Shown here: positions 15,712-25,846 of the stretch, piece after piece | Layout: the number at the start of each line of letters is the position of its first letter | How positions within the stretch are numbered: the first letter of the stretch is position 1 | Assembly (NCBI RefSeq): GCF_003945765.1 | Contig: NZ_CP027712.1 | Span: 5,580,001 to 5,644,000, forward strand | Direction: 5' to 3' | DNA from: Pseudomonas chlororaphis subsp. chlororaphis | GTDB taxonomy: Bacteria; Pseudomonadota; Gammaproteobacteria; Pseudomonadales; Pseudomonadaceae | DNA length: 64,000 bases | Notes under the pieces: model-generated | What the model was told of the DNA's origin: nothing | Seen by the model: the letters and a program-made list of their open reading frames with translations, nothing else | Databases searched by the model: none | Translations under genes and position numbers: made by a program

Positions 15712-16599
15712 TTATGGCGCGTAGGTCAGCAGCAGCTCGCTCGGTACCTTGAAATCCAGGGACATCATCACGCTCAGCGCGGTGATGGTGAAGATCGAGA
15801 ACACGAACAGCTTGCGCGCCCAGACGGTGTCGTCCACCGCCTTGTAGCCGGTCCAGGCCATGTACAGCCAGTACATGCCCATCGCGGCCGCGACGGCCAG
15901 GTAGCTCATGCCGGCATACCCGCTGAAGGTCAGCATCAGGGTCGCCACCAGGAACGCCAGGATGTAGAGCAGGATGTGCTTCTTGGCCACCAGGATGCCG
16001 CGCTTCACTGGCAGCACCGGAATCGATGCAGCCAGGTAATCGTTGAAGCGGAAGATCGCGATGGCATAGGAATGCGGCATCTGCCACAGGCTGAACATCA
16101 CCAGCAGGGTCAGCGCGGCCATGTCGAAGCTGTTGCTCACGGCCACGTAGCCGATTACCGGCGGCATCGCCCCCGACAGGCTGCCCACCAGCGTGCCGTG
16201 CACCGACTTGCGCTTGAGGTACAGGCTGTAGAAGCCGACATAGATGACGAAGCCGATCACGGCGAACAGCGCCGCCAGCGGATTGGCCACCTTGTACAAC
16301 AACGCAACGCCGGCGACACCCAGAATGGTCGCGTAGACCAGTGCCACTTTCAGGGAGATCAGGCCCTGGACCAGCACACGGTTCTTGGTGCGTTCCATCT
16401 TCAGGTCGATGTCACGGTCGATGCAGTTGTTGAACACGCAACCGGAAGCTACCACCAGGGACGTGCCGATCATCGCGGCCAGGAAGATGGCCAGATCGAC
16501 ATGTCCCTTGGAGGCCAGGAAAAAACCGCCCGCCACAGAAAGCACGTTACCGAAAATGATCCCCGGTTTGGTGATTTGGATAAAGTGCTTGAGCGACAT
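15712..16599 (-). CDS. cyoE: Protohaem IX farnesyltransferase (haem O synthase)
   Basis: A 295-residue UbiA-family membrane prenyltransferase that adds a farnesyl group to haem b to make haem O for the bo3 oxidase. It carries the Asp-rich [18 protein letters not shown] and the second loop ([21 protein letters not shown]), with about nine hydrophobic segments. The start [19 protein letters not shown] is typical. It is the last gene of cyoABCDE and is followed by the terminator at 15660-15696. Confidence 0.95.
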   Translation of the reverse strand: MSLKHFIQITKPGIIFGNVLSVAGGFFLASKGHVDLAIFLAAMIGTSLVVASGCVFNNCIDRDIDLKMERTKNRVLVQGLISLKVALVYATILGVAGVALLYKVANPLAALFAVIGFVIYVGFYSLYLKRKSVHGTLVGSLSGAMPPVIGYVAVSNSFDMAALTLLVMFSLWQMPHSYAIAIFRFNDYLAASIPVLPVKRGILVAKKHILLYILAFLVATLMLTFSGYAGMSYLAVAAAMGMYWLYMAWTGYKAVDDTVWARKLFVFSIFTITALSVMMSLDFKVPSELLLTYAP

Positions 16600-16610
16600 C
16601 GGGTCTTACC

Positions 16611-16946
16611 TCACTTCGCCATCATGAACGTGTGGATGCTGAACATGATCCACAGCGACAGGCCAACCAGCAGGACGATCACCAGGGCAGCGAAGACGAA
16701 CGCAATCACGTTGTTACGCTGGGCCTCGGAGCGGTCCAGGTGCAGGAAGTACACCAGGTGAACCAGGACCTGGATCACCGCGAAGGCGAGCACGATCATC
16801 AGGGTGATGGACTTCGGCAGGGTCGGGTACATCACCAGGCCGAACGGGATGATCGTCAGGATCACCGACAGGATGAAGCCGATGGCGTACGACTTTACGC
16901 TGCCGTGGCCCGCATCATGGCTGTCATGGGAGTGTGCATTAGCCAT
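16611..16946 (-). CDS. cyoD: Cytochrome bo3 ubiquinol oxidase subunit IV
   Basis: A 111-residue membrane protein with three hydrophobic segments, expected for CyoD, which assists assembly of the CuB centre of subunit I. A His/Ser/Asp-rich soluble N-terminus ([20 protein letters not shown]) precedes the first helix. Its ATG shares the A of the cyoC stop (TAATG), so the genes are translationally coupled. Confidence 0.93.
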   Translation of the reverse strand: MANAHSHDSHDAGHGSVKSYAIGFILSVILTIIPFGLVMYPTLPKSITLMIVLAFAVIQVLVHLVYFLHLDRSEAQRNNVIAFVFAALVIVLLVGLSLWIMFSIHTFMMAK

Positions 16947-17572
16947 TACATAGTCCCCATCAGGTAAACAACGGTGAAGACGCAGATCCAGACCACGTCC
17001 AGGAAGTGCCAGAACAGGCTCAGGCAGCTCAGGCGGGTCTTGTTGGTTGCGGTCAGGCCGTGCTTGTTGACCTGATACATCATGATCGCCATCCAGATCA
17101 GGCCGGCGGTCACGTGCAGACCGTGGGTACCGACCAGGGTGAAGAACCCGGACAGGAAGCCGCTGCGGCTAGGGCCGTAGCCTTCGGAGATCAGCAGGTG
17201 GAACTCGTTGATCTCCATGCCGATGAAGCCCAGGCCGAACAGGAAGGTCAGGGCCAGCCAGCCCAGGACCTGCTTCTTGTTGCCCCGGAAGAACGCCAGC
17301 ATGGCGAAGCCGTAGGTGATCGAACTGAACAGCAGCAAGGCGGTTTCGCCGAGCACGTAAGGCAGTTCGAAGATGTCGTGGCCCGACGGGCCACCCGCTA
17401 CGTTGTTTACCAGTACCGCGTACACCGCGAAGATCGACGCAAACAGAATGCAGTCGGTCATCAGGTAGAGCCAGAAACCGTATACGGTCATCTCGCCCGA
17501 GTCGTGGTGATGGTCATCGTGCCCATGGTCATCGACATGGGTGTGTCCAGCATTGGTCACTAAGTTCGACAT
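16946..17572 (-). CDS. cyoC: Cytochrome bo3 ubiquinol oxidase subunit III
   Basis: A 208-residue haem-copper oxidase subunit III with five hydrophobic segments ([56 protein letters not shown]). The N-terminus is very rich in His and Asp ([15 protein letters not shown]), which could bind metal, but such tails are common in pseudomonad CyoC. The start lies 3 bp downstream of the cyoB stop. Confidence 0.95.
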   Translation of the reverse strand: MSNLVTNAGHTHVDDHGHDDHHHDSGEMTVYGFWLYLMTDCILFASIFAVYAVLVNNVAGGPSGHDIFELPYVLGETALLLFSSITYGFAMLAFFRGNKKQVLGWLALTFLFGLGFIGMEINEFHLLISEGYGPSRSGFLSGFFTLVGTHGLHVTAGLIWMAIMMYQVNKHGLTATNKTRLSCLSLFWHFLDVVWICVFTVVYLMGTM

Positions 17573-17575
17573 GGT

Positions 17576-19594
17576 TTAAGCCTGTTCCAACGAGGTTTCT
17601 ACACGGTTGGCCGGAATCTTCTTCTCGGCTACCAGGCGAGCGTGCTGCTCGGCTTCGATGCGTTCGATCACGTCGACCGGCACCATGTAGCCTTGATCAT
17701 CGCGAGCCGCGTGGATCACGAAATAGATCACGGTACCGGCCAGGCTAGCGATCGCCAGCCACCAGATGTGCCAGATCATCGCGAAACCGAAGACGGTCAA
17801 CAGAGCACCCATCACCAGGCCGGTGGCGGTGTTGTTCGGCATGTGGATCGGTTCGTAGCGAGCAGGCTTCTGGTACGCGGTACCGTTTTCCTTGGCTTCG
17901 GTGAACGGGTCGATGCCATTGGCCTTCGGCAGTACGGCGAAGTTGTAGAACGGCGGTGGCGACGAAGTCGACCATTCCAGGGTGTGGGCATTCCATGGGT
18001 CGCCGGAAACACACTGGTTCTGCTTGCGATCACGCACGCTGACGTACAGCTGGATCAGCTGGCAGGCGATACCGATGGCGATCATCACCGCACCGAACAT
18101 GGCGACGTACAGGTACGGCACCCACTCAGGGTTGGTAGTAGCGTTCAGACGACGGGTCATGCCCATGAAGCCCAGTGCATAGAGCGGCATGAACGCGACG
18201 AAGAAGCCCGAGATCCAGAACCAGAATGCAGCCTTGCCCCAGCCTTCGTGCAGCTTGAAGCCGAACGCTTTCGGGAAGTAGAAGCTGAAACCGGCGATGT
18301 AGCCGAATACGGCACCACCGATGATCACGTTGTGGAAGTGCGCGATCACGAACAGGCTGTTGTGCAGGACGAAGTCAGCACCCGGGATGGCCAGCAGTAC
18401 GCCGGTCATGCCGCCGATGGCGAAGGTCACCATGAAGCCCAGGGTCCACAGGACCTGGCTGGTGATACGCAGACGGCCGTGGTAGATGGTGAACAGCCAG
18501 TTAAATAGCTTCACCCCTGTCGGGATGGAAATCAGCATGGTCGCCAGGCCGAAGAAGGCGTTGACGCTGGCCCCCGAGCCCATGGTGAAGAAGTGGTGCA
18601 GCCAGACCATGAAGCCCAGTACCGAGATCGCGCCGGAAGCGTAGATCATCGAGTGGTGGCCGAACAGGCGCTTGCCCGAGAAGGTCGAGATGACTTCGGA
18701 GAAGATACCGAACGCCGGCAGGATCAGGATGTACACCTCAGGGTGACCCCAAGCCCAGAACAGGTTCACGTACATCATTGGATTGCCACCAAGTTCATTG
18801 GTGAAAATGTGGAAATCCATGTAACGGTCAAGCGTCAGCAGTGCCAGGGTAGCGGTCAGGATCGGGAACGAAGCCACGATCAGCACGTTGGCCCAGGTGC
18901 AGGTCCAGGTGAAGATCGGCATGTCCATCATCTTCATGCCCGGGGTACGCATTTTCAGCACGGTGGCCAGGAAGTTGACCCCCGTCAGCGTCGTCCCTAG
19001 CCCTGATAGCTGTAGCGCCCAGATGTAGTAGTCGACACCCACGCCCGGACTGTATTGCAGGCCCGACAGCGGCGGATAGGCAACCCAGCCGGTCTTGGCG
19101 AATTCGCCGACGCCCAGGGACAGGTTGATCAGCACGACGCCGGAAACCAGCAGCCAGAAGCTCAGGGAGTTGAGGAACGGATAGGCAACGTCACGCGCGC
19201 CGATCTGCAGCGGCACTGCAAGGTTCATCAGGCCGGTGAAGAATGGCATCGCCATGAAGATGATCATGATCACACCGTGGGCGGTGAAGATCTGGTCATA
19301 GTGTTCAGGAGGCAGGTAGCCCGGCGAACCCTCGGTGGCCATGGCCAGCTGGGTACGCATCATGATCGCGTCGGCGAAGCCGCGCAGGAGCATGACCATG
19401 GCGACGATGATGTACATCACGCCGATTTTCTTGTGGTCGACCGAAGTCAGCCATTCGGTCCACAGGTAGGACCATTTCTTGAAGTACGTGATACCCGCGA
19501 CAAGCGCCAGACCACCGAGGATGATCATGGCAACGGTCACCATGACAATCGGCTCGTGGAACGGTATCGCGTCCAGACTTAATTTACCAAACAT
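17576..19594 (-). CDS. cyoB: Cytochrome bo3 ubiquinol oxidase subunit I
   Basis: A 672-residue haem-copper oxidase catalytic subunit. It reduces O2 to water with electrons from ubiquinol and pumps protons, carrying haem b, haem o3 and CuB. It shows [19 protein letters not shown], the CuB/active-site region [18 protein letters not shown] with the His-Tyr pair, the two histidines in [10 protein letters not shown], and the haem ligands in [12 protein letters not shown]. It lies 3 bp after cyoA. Length is close to E. coli CyoB. Confidence 0.97.
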   Translation of the reverse strand: MFGKLSLDAIPFHEPIVMVTVAMIILGGLALVAGITYFKKWSYLWTEWLTSVDHKKIGVMYIIVAMVMLLRGFADAIMMRTQLAMATEGSPGYLPPEHYDQIFTAHGVIMIIFMAMPFFTGLMNLAVPLQIGARDVAYPFLNSLSFWLLVSGVVLINLSLGVGEFAKTGWVAYPPLSGLQYSPGVGVDYYIWALQLSGLGTTLTGVNFLATVLKMRTPGMKMMDMPIFTWTCTWANVLIVASFPILTATLALLTLDRYMDFHIFTNELGGNPMMYVNLFWAWGHPEVYILILPAFGIFSEVISTFSGKRLFGHHSMIYASGAISVLGFMVWLHHFFTMGSGASVNAFFGLATMLISIPTGVKLFNWLFTIYHGRLRITSQVLWTLGFMVTFAIGGMTGVLLAIPGADFVLHNSLFVIAHFHNVIIGGAVFGYIAGFSFYFPKAFGFKLHEGWGKAAFWFWISGFFVAFMPLYALGFMGMTRRLNATTNPEWVPYLYVAMFGAVMIAIGIACQLIQLYVSVRDRKQNQCVSGDPWNAHTLEWSTSSPPPFYNFAVLPKANGIDPFTEAKENGTAYQKPARYEPIHMPNNTATGLVMGALLTVFGFAMIWHIWWLAIASLAGTVIYFVIHAARDDQGYMVPVDVIERIEAEQHARLVAEKKIPANRVETSLEQA

Positions 19595-19597
19595 CGT

Positions 19598-20539
19598 TTA
19601 CTCCTCTGCCCCAGCAGCTGAATGCGAGCTCATATCAGTCCCTTCCACAGCGGCCACTTCTTTCTTCTCGTGCTTGACCGGCTTGCCTGGTTTCATGCCT
19701 TCATACTTGTCGACGATTTTCTGAAACAGGTCCGGCGTGTACGAGGAGTACAGCGCGACAGGGTTGTTCTGGCTTGGCTTGGCAAGGGCTTCGTATTCAG
19801 CTTGATCAAGCTGTTTAGGTGCGGCCTTGACTTCGGCTACCCAGGCGTCGAAATCTTCCTGGCTCGTCGAGATCGCTTTGAATTTCATGCCGGTGAAGCC
19901 AGCGCCACTGTAGTTAGCGGAGATGCCTTCCATTTCAGCTTTCTGGTTGGCGATCAGGTGCAGCTTGGTCTGCATGCCTGCCATCGCGTAGATCTGGCCG
20001 CCCAGCGCAGGGATGAAGAACGAGTTCATCACGGCGTCGGAGGTGATCTTGAAGTTCAGCGGAGTGTGCTCCGGGAACCGGATCTGGTTAACAGTGGCAA
20101 TACCCTGGTCCGGGTAGATGAACAGCCACTTCCAGTCCAGCGCGACCACTTCGATGTTGATCGGCTTGACGTCGGATTCCAGCGGACGATACGGGTCCAG
20201 CGCGTGGGTGGACTTGTAGGTCACATAACCCAGGGCAATGATGATGAGGATCGGGACCAGCCACACCGCGATTTCGATCTTGGTGGAGTGCGACCACTTG
20301 GGCGCGTAGGTCGCGTTGGTGTTGGACGCGCGGTATTTCCAGGCGAACGCGAAGGTCATCACGATCACCGGAATCACGACCAGCAGCATCAGCAGGGTAG
20401 CGGTGATGATCAGGTTTCGCTCATCCAGACCGACCTGTCCTTTCGGGTCGAGCAAGGTCCACTTGCAGCCTCCCAGCATTAACATCATGCCAAGCAGCGG
20501 CAAAAAGCCTAGTAATCGGGGGTACCTGTTTTTACTCAT
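19598..20539 (-). CDS. cyoA: Cytochrome bo3 ubiquinol oxidase subunit II (lipoprotein)
   Basis: A 313-residue subunit II. The lipoprotein signal ends at a lipobox (MMLMLGGCKW), two hydrophobic helices follow, and then a periplasmic cupredoxin-like domain (EVVALDWKWLFIYPDQGIATVN) that, as in quinol oxidases, lacks the CuA-binding cysteines. I chose the ATG at 20539 because AGAGG precedes it and the signal peptide starts there; the residues encoded upstream do not fit. It is the first gene of the operon and is preceded by an unusually long non-coding region. Confidence 0.95.
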   Translation of the reverse strand: MSKNRYPRLLGFLPLLGMMLMLGGCKWTLLDPKGQVGLDERNLIITATLLMLLVVIPVIVMTFAFAWKYRASNTNATYAPKWSHSTKIEIAVWLVPILIIIALGYVTYKSTHALDPYRPLESDVKPINIEVVALDWKWLFIYPDQGIATVNQIRFPEHTPLNFKITSDAVMNSFFIPALGGQIYAMAGMQTKLHLIANQKAEMEGISANYSGAGFTGMKFKAISTSQEDFDAWVAEVKAAPKQLDQAEYEALAKPSQNNPVALYSSYTPDLFQKIVDKYEGMKPGKPVKHEKKEVAAVEGTDMSSHSAAGAEE

Positions 20540-21284
20540 CTCACGACCTCTAAAGCAGCTTGCGCCATGCAGTTGGGTTTTGATCGCCAACACTTCACCG
20601 TGCCAAGGGTTGGCATTTTTTCTTCGATTGAATAAGGGCCTGCCCGACGCGTTACGCGTTGTTTGACAAATCCTGGGCCAGCAGTGAGTTCTTATTCGAA
20701 TTCGTGGTCAAAGGCCTTTTACAGACCAATTCCATTTGGTGCGGATATTTGGAAGGTGCCGACACCTGGGGTCGCATGGAGCGTCCAACGCCCCTCGACC
20801 GCCGCCGTATGCTCAGGGGTGAGCAGCGCCGGAAATTCAGTGCGGGCGATTGTAGATATGTAGCGTTTTATAAACCATGTCTTATCCCGAAATAATTTTT
20901 ATCGGCTCGCGCAACAATGCGTGGCGATTATTGCAACGGGTCGCGATCATATCGAGATTCATTCGCAATAAAAAGCCCCAAAAACGCCTTCCAGCCAGGT
21001 CGAAAAAGGCGTCTTTCACCCCTGCAAAATCCACCGATGGCATCGCGCTACCCCTTGTAAAACGAGGGCTGAATCGATTTATTTAGATAGCAGGCTATGC
21101 TTGCCTGGCCGTTCACCGCGCCGACACGAACTGACAGACTTTTTTCGCTCCTGGCGCAAGAAAAATCGTCTCGACGTCATCCGCTGAAACACAGCTGCGA
21201 CACCACCATGTGACAACATGTCGCACTTTTATCGCACATCCGATTGCCCCATATCACGCGCCCTTCACACATTGTCCTACACGC
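20540..21284. promoter_or_regulatory. Long non-coding region upstream of cyoA
   Basis: About 745 bp without a credible gene. On the minus strand a terminator-like hairpin (ACGCCTT at 20984-20990 with AAGGCGT at 21006-21012, followed by a T-run) sits about 450 bp before cyoA. A near-inverted repeat GCAACAAT ... ATTATTGC lies around 20910-20935. I did not find a clear ANR box or a confident promoter. The region could hold the cyo promoter and its oxygen or carbon-source control sites, or a small RNA. Confidence 0.45.
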
Positions 21285-21325
21285 AAAAAAGCCCCGGCCC
21301 CGAACATCGGGACCGGGGCTTTTTG
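21285..21325 (-). terminator. Intrinsic terminator after dsbB
   Basis: AAAAAAGCCCCGG(CC) ... (GA)CCGGGGCTTTTTG forms a long GC stem with a T-tract on the minus strand immediately after the dsbB stop. It separates dsbB from the cyo leader. Confidence 0.9.
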
Positions 21326-21332
21326 CGCCGGG

Positions 21333-21842
21333 TCAGGCGCTCTGGCGACGGTTACGAATGATGCCCAGCGGCACCAGCACCAGGGTCAGCACAAAGGCCA
21401 CCAGCGCCCACTGCGCCAGGGACAGGCCCAGCACCGGCGGGTACGGCGTGGAGCAGAAGCCATCGACCTGGAACCCCAGCGGGAAGACAGTCGCCAGCGG
21501 CAGGCTGTCGACGATCGGCTGCAACACATCGATGCCGCAGCTGACTGCGGGATGGGCCTGGGTGTAGACGTGATGCCCCGCCACCGCCGCCCCGAACAGC
21601 GCGCTGAGCATCACCAGCACTTCCAGCACGGTGAGGCTGCGACGGCTGCGCATGGCCGCGCCGATGAAGGCGAATATCGCGATCAGCAGAAACGCGTAGC
21701 GCTGCAGGATACACAACGGGCAAGGCGCCTCGCCCAGCACCACCTGCATGTACAGCGCGCCGCCGATCAGTGCCAGGCAGATCACCCCCAGCAACACCAG
21801 AAAACGTCGCTCGCGCCCCAAACGCAGTGTGTCGTCAGTCAT
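21333..21842 (-). CDS. dsbB: Disulfide bond formation protein B
   Basis: A 169-residue inner-membrane protein with four hydrophobic segments. It has the first redox pair CPLC (EAPCPLCILQRYAF) and a second pair of periplasmic cysteines (SCGIDVLQPIV and VDGFCSTPYPP). It reoxidises DsbA and passes electrons to quinone. I chose the ATG at 21842 (MTDDTLRLGRERR) rather than the TTG two codons upstream because AAAGGA lies a suitable distance before it. Pseudomonads often have two DsbB paralogues, and I cannot say which this is. Confidence 0.9.
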   Translation of the reverse strand: MTDDTLRLGRERRFLVLLGVICLALIGGALYMQVVLGEAPCPLCILQRYAFLLIAIFAFIGAAMRSRRSLTVLEVLVMLSALFGAAVAGHHVYTQAHPAVSCGIDVLQPIVDSLPLATVFPLGFQVDGFCSTPYPPVLGLSLAQWALVAFVLTLVLVPLGIIRNRRQSA

Positions 21843-21866
21843 CCTCAATTCCTTTCTGTCTGTGGC

Positions 21867-22406
21867 TCAACCCGATGGCAGCGTTTGCAACTGCTGCATC
21901 AGGCTGAGGTTGTCTTCGATATGCCAATTGGCGGTGATCCGGCCATTGGCGATCTGATAAATGTCGGTTGCCCGGAAGTCTACACGCTGACCATGACCTT
22001 TGAGTGCATTGAAGGTCCCGCTGAAGTGCCCGCGAAAATGCAGGTGCAGCACCACCCGATCCCCGGCCACGATCATCTGCTCGATGTCTGCGCTCAGGTC
22101 CGGCACCGCCGTGCGAAAGAACCGCGACGCCAGTAGCGGCCCCGTCGGCCCCTGGACCCGCCCTTCCGGCGGCGTCATATCGACGAAATTCTCCGCCAGC
22201 GCGGCCCTGGCCAGGCTTTCATCGCCGCTGTTCCAGAAACTGCCGTAGCGCCGCGCGGCCAGCTCCATGGCTTCACGCTGGGGCTTGGGCAGGCTCTGAT
22301 CGACGATCAGGGTCTGCGGTTGGAGCAAGGCCGGCTCGGCGAAAACCAGGGGACTGGCGAGCAGGGTCGCGGCCAGGGTGATGCGGGAAATGGCTGGGAG
22401 TTGCAT
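21867..22406 (-). CDS. Exported SnoaL-like (NTF2-fold) protein
   Basis: A 179-residue protein with a signal peptide (ISRITLAATLLASPLVFAEP) and then a SnoaL/NTF2-like cone fold (FWNSGDESLARAALAENFVD ... HLHFRGHFSG ... TDIYQIANGRITANWHIED). The fold occurs in ester cyclases, isomerases and proteins without known activity. The ending TDIYQI..GRI..NWHIEDN is typical of the family. It lies 24 bp upstream of dsbB on the same strand and may be co-transcribed. Its substrate is unknown. Confidence 0.8.
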   Translation of the reverse strand: MQLPAISRITLAATLLASPLVFAEPALLQPQTLIVDQSLPKPQREAMELAARRYGSFWNSGDESLARAALAENFVDMTPPEGRVQGPTGPLLASRFFRTAVPDLSADIEQMIVAGDRVVLHLHFRGHFSGTFNALKGHGQRVDFRATDIYQIANGRITANWHIEDNLSLMQQLQTLPSG

Positions 22407-22512
22407 GGGATGATCCTGATCAGTGCGAACGAGCGCCTATCATCAGCATCGGGGAATTAACGATAAACAGGTTAAGAACGGATTAACCTTTAAAGGATTT
22501 TTACGAGTGCGC

Positions 22513-22648
22513 CCTGTAGCCGCTGGCGCAGCCTGCGATCGGTTGCGCAGCGACCGCCAAGCCTGAGTTCGCGGTTTGCCTGAATACTCGGGGGAAAGCA
22601 TTGCGAGCGCTGCGCGCTCGATCGCAGGCTACGCCAGCGGCTACAGGC
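22513..22648. repeat. REPIN (inverted REP pair)
   Basis: CTGTAGCCGCTGGCGCAGCC at the left is mirrored by GGCTACGCCAGCGGCTACAG at the right, with nearly perfect arms around a variable centre. It lies just downstream of hmp and belongs to the same family as the elements at 4084, 25579, 27246 and 28725. Confidence 0.85.
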
Positions 22649-22681
22649 GGCCAGCCTCCGGGCGGAGGCTGGCCGGTGGGG

Positions 22682-23863
22682 TTACTCCAGCGCCGCGGCC
22701 GGGCCGAAGAACTCGTAGCGGCTTTGTTTTTCCGGTACACCCAGGGCCTTGAGGTGGCGCTTGATCGCCGCCATGAAGGCTTTCGGGCCGAGGAAATAGG
22801 CGTCCAGGTCACGCTCCTGCGGCAACCATTCGGCCAGTTGTTCCTGGCTCAGCAGGCCGACCTTGTCCGCCGCCGGGCTGACGCCGTCGTCTTCGGCGTA
22901 GCAGTAGAAGCGCTTGAGTTGCGGATGACGCGCGGCCAGGCCGTCGACCCAATCGCGGAACGCATGCACCCCACCGTTGCGCGCGCAGTGGATAAAGTGC
23001 ACCGGACGCTCGGTGGCCAGCGCGGCTTCGAGCATCGGCAGGGTCGGGGTAATGCCGACGCCACCACTGATCAGCACCAGCGGCTTGTCGCTGTCCGCCA
23101 GGGTGAATTCGCCCGCTGGCGGGAACAGCTGGATGCTGGCGCCGATCTGCAGTTGGTCGTGCAGGTAGTTGGAAGCGCGGCCACCGGCCTCGCGCTTGAC
23201 ACTGATACGGTACTGGCCGGCGTCGGACAGGGCCGACAGCGAGTAGTTGCGGCGGATTTCCTCACCCTCGAGGAACAGCTGCATGCCGATGTACTGACCC
23301 GGCTCGGCGGCGAGAATCGGGCCGTTATCCACAGGCTCGAAATAGAACGAGGTGATTTCCGCGCTCTCCTGCTCGCGGCGGACCAGCTTGAATTCCCGCG
23401 CACCACGCCAGCCGCCCGGGGCCTGGGCCTTCTGGTCGTAGATCGCGCCTTCGGCACCGATCAGGATGTCCGCCAGCTGGTTATAGGCCGCGCCCCAGGC
23501 GCTCATCACCGCCGGCGTGGCGATCTCTTCGCCCAGCACTTCGGAGATGGCGCGCAGCAGGCAGCTGCCGACGATCGGGTAATGCTCCGGCAGGATCTGC
23601 AGGGCCACGTGCTTGTTGATGATCTTGGCCACCAGGTCGCCCAATTGGTCGAGCTGGTCGATGTGCCGGGCGTACATCAACACGCCATTGGCCAGGGCCC
23701 GAGGCTGGTCGCCGCTGGCCTGGTGCGCCTGGTTGAACAGCGGGCGCACTTGCGGATACTCGGAGAGCATCATCCGGTAGAAGTGGGTGATCAGGGCTTC
23801 GCCACCGCTTTCCAGCAACGGAACGGTGGATTTGATGATGGCACGATCTTCGACGCTAAGCAT
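22682..23863 (-). CDS. hmp: Flavohaemoprotein (nitric oxide dioxygenase)
   Basis: A 393-residue cytosolic enzyme that converts NO and O2 to nitrate using NAD(P)H. The N-terminal globin domain keeps Tyr29, Gln53 and the proximal His85 (INKHVAL). The FAD-binding RRNYSLS is in the middle and the nucleotide-binding SGGVGITPTLPML lies in the last third. AGGAG precedes the start codon. It is divergent from norR across 156 bp holding three NorR-type sites and a sigma-54-like promoter, so NO induction through NorR is likely. Confidence 0.95.
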   Translation of the reverse strand: MLSVEDRAIIKSTVPLLESGGEALITHFYRMMLSEYPQVRPLFNQAHQASGDQPRALANGVLMYARHIDQLDQLGDLVAKIINKHVALQILPEHYPIVGSCLLRAISEVLGEEIATPAVMSAWGAAYNQLADILIGAEGAIYDQKAQAPGGWRGAREFKLVRREQESAEITSFYFEPVDNGPILAAEPGQYIGMQLFLEGEEIRRNYSLSALSDAGQYRISVKREAGGRASNYLHDQLQIGASIQLFPPAGEFTLADSDKPLVLISGGVGITPTLPMLEAALATERPVHFIHCARNGGVHAFRDWVDGLAARHPQLKRFYCYAEDDGVSPAADKVGLLSQEQLAEWLPQERDLDAYFLGPKAFMAAIKRHLKALGVPEKQSRYEFFGPAAALE

Positions 23864-23911
23864 AAGTACAACTCCTGAGCTTTCTGACTACTTGCAGGTT
23901 GCCCTTTACCA

Positions 23912-23928
23912 ATCAGTTTTCGTGCCAA
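23912..23928 (-). promoter_or_regulatory. Sigma-54-type promoter of hmp
   Basis: On the minus strand TTGGCACG-AAAA-CTGAT places GG and GA 12 bp apart. The -24 element is a full match; the -12 element has GA in place of GC. It ends about 48 bp before the hmp start. NorR is a sigma-54-dependent activator and its likely sites lie directly upstream. Confidence 0.65.
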
Positions 23929-23968
23929 CAATAAAAACCATATAAATCAATTGCTTGAAATAATTGTA

Positions 23969-24024
23969 GTCATATCGACAAAGCCGCATTTATAGTCATT
24001 AAGACCATACGGAGTCATTATGAC
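23969..24024. promoter_or_regulatory. Three NorR-type enhancer sites
   Basis: Three GT-N7-AC motifs occur: GTCATATCGAC (23969-23979), GTCATTAAGAC (23995-24005) and GTCATTATGAC (24014-24024). The last overlaps the norR ATG at 24020. Three sites between NorR and its target are known from E. coli norVW. They should activate hmp and may repress norR. Confidence 0.75.
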
Positions 24025-25573
24025 CGCAAAATCCCTGCTCACCGCCTTGTTGCCCCTGGTCTCCGACCTGTCCCGCGAACTGCCCGAAGGCGAGCGCTAC
24101 CGCCGCCTGCTGGAAGCCATGCGCGCCCTGCTGCCCTGCGACGCCGCCGCGCTGTTGCGCCTGGATGGCGAATGGCTGGTGCCGCTGGCGGTGGACGGCT
24201 TGAGCACCGACACCCTGGGCCGACGCTTCAAGGTCAGCGAACACCCGCGTTTCGCCGCCCTGCTCAGCCACCCCGGCCCTACCCGCTTCGCCAGCGACAG
24301 CGAGTTGCCGGACCCTTACGACGGCCTGGTGGATGGCCTGCACGAACATCTGGAAGTCCACGACTGCATGGGCTGCCCGCTGTTTATCGACGAGCGCCCC
24401 TGGGGCTTGCTGACCCTGGATGCCCTCGACCCGCAGCGCTTCGAGCCGATCGAACTGGATGCCCTGCAGGCGTTCGCCAGCCTGGCGGCGGCCACCGTCA
24501 ACGCCGCCGAGCGCATCGAGCGCCTGGCCCTGCGCGCCGAAGACGAACACCAGCGCGCCGAGGTCTATCGCCAGGCCAGCGGCCAGAACCGCGAGATGAT
24601 CGGCCAGAGCAAAGCCCACAAACGCCTACTGGAGGAAATCGGACTGGTCGGCGGCAGCGACCTGACGGTGCTGATCACCGGTGAAACCGGGGTCGGCAAG
24701 GAACTGGTGGCCCAGGCCATCCACGCCGCCTCGCCCCGTGCCGACAAACCGATCATCAGCCTCAACTGCGCCGCCCTGCCCGATACCCTGGTGGAAAGCG
24801 AACTGTTCGGCCATGTGCGGGGCGCCTTTACCGGCGCCACCAACGACCGCCGCGGCAAATTCGAGCTGGCCAATGGCGGCACGCTGTTTCTCGATGAGGT
24901 GGGCGAGTTGTCGCTGACCGTGCAGGCCAAGCTGCTGCGCGTGCTGCAAAGCGGCCAGCTGCAACGCCTGGGGTCGGACCAGGAACATCAGGTCGACGTG
25001 CGGCTGATCGCCGCCACCAACCGCGACCTGGCCGAAGAAGTGCGCAGCGGCCGCTATCGCGCGGACTTCTATCACCGCCTCAGCGTCTACCCGCTGCTGG
25101 TGCCGGCCCTGCGCGACCGCGGCCGCGATGTGCTGCTGCTCAGCGGCTACTTCCTCGAACAGAATCGCTCGCGCATGGGCCTGGGCAGCCTGCGCCTGAC
25201 CAGCGATGCCCAGGCGGCGCTGCTGGCCTACGCCTGGCCGGGCAACGTGCGTGAGCTGGAACACCTGATCGGCCGCAGCGCCCTCAAGGCCCTGGGCAAT
25301 TGCCGCGAACGGCCGAAGATCCTCAGCCTGAGCGCCTCCGACCTGGACCTGCCGGACGCCTCGGCACCGCTCACGCCCCAGCCCCCGGCTGCGACGGCCA
25401 TGGCCGACCTTCCCGGCACCGGCGATCTACGGCAGGCCACCGAAAACTACCAGCGCCAACTGATCAGTGCCTGCCTTGAGCGCCACCAGCACAACTGGGC
25501 CAGCGCCGCCCGCGAGCTGGGCCTGGACCGCGCCAACCTGGGGCGCATGGCCAAGAGGCTAGGCTTGAAGTGA
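24020..25573 (+). CDS. norR: NO-responsive sigma-54 activator
   Basis: A 517-residue bacterial enhancer-binding protein. An N-terminal GAF domain (about 20-180), which in NorR holds the NO-sensing non-haem iron, is followed by an AAA+ domain with Walker A GETGVGKE, the sigma-54-contacting GAFTGA, and LFLDEVGEL. It ends in a Fis-type helix-turn-helix ([19 protein letters not shown]). The divergent hmp and the three binding sites support the name. The ATG follows GGAG closely, and the third operator overlaps the start codon. Confidence 0.93.
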   Translation: MTAKSLLTALLPLVSDLSRELPEGERYRRLLEAMRALLPCDAAALLRLDGEWLVPLAVDGLSTDTLGRRFKVSEHPRFAALLSHPGPTRFASDSELPDPYDGLVDGLHEHLEVHDCMGCPLFIDERPWGLLTLDALDPQRFEPIELDALQAFASLAAATVNAAERIERLALRAEDEHQRAEVYRQASGQNREMIGQSKAHKRLLEEIGLVGGSDLTVLITGETGVGKELVAQAIHAASPRADKPIISLNCAALPDTLVESELFGHVRGAFTGATNDRRGKFELANGGTLFLDEVGELSLTVQAKLLRVLQSGQLQRLGSDQEHQVDVRLIAATNRDLAEEVRSGRYRADFYHRLSVYPLLVPALRDRGRDVLLLSGYFLEQNRSRMGLGSLRLTSDAQAALLAYAWPGNVRELEHLIGRSALKALGNCRERPKILSLSASDLDLPDASAPLTPQPPAATAMADLPGTGDLRQATENYQRQLISACLERHQHNWASAARELGLDRANLGRMAKRLGLK

Positions 25574-25578
25574 CTCAC

Positions 25579-25724
25579 CTGTAGCCGCCGAAGGCTGCGA
25601 TCGGCTTGGGCGGCATTGCCACGAAACGGCCATGAACCCGATACATGAGGTGTGACCGAAACGACGCAGTGGCTGATCTTGCGAGGACTGCGTCCTCGAT
25701 CGCAGCCTTCGGCAGCGGCTACAG
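25579..25724. repeat. REPIN (inverted REP pair)
   Basis: The left arm CTGTAGCCGCCGAAGGCTGC is mirrored by GCAGCCTTCGGCAGCGGCTACAG. It lies between norR and the cheV-like gene, which are both on the plus strand, and may stabilise or end the norR transcript. Confidence 0.85.
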
Positions 25725-25846
25725 ATTGCGCGGGTCGCGGATATTGGGATTAAGCCTAAAGCCAGCCCTTTGCGCGTCGATAACCCGTTATCGCTAGCTG
25801 TTCGCGGCCCATGGCGCGAACCACCTTTTTTCCACAGAAGGTTTTT

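Noticed and set aside
20659..21086. Small open frames of about 60-80 residues upstream of cyoA
   Set aside because: No ribosome-binding site, no family resemblance, and overlapping frames of similar quality on the same strand.
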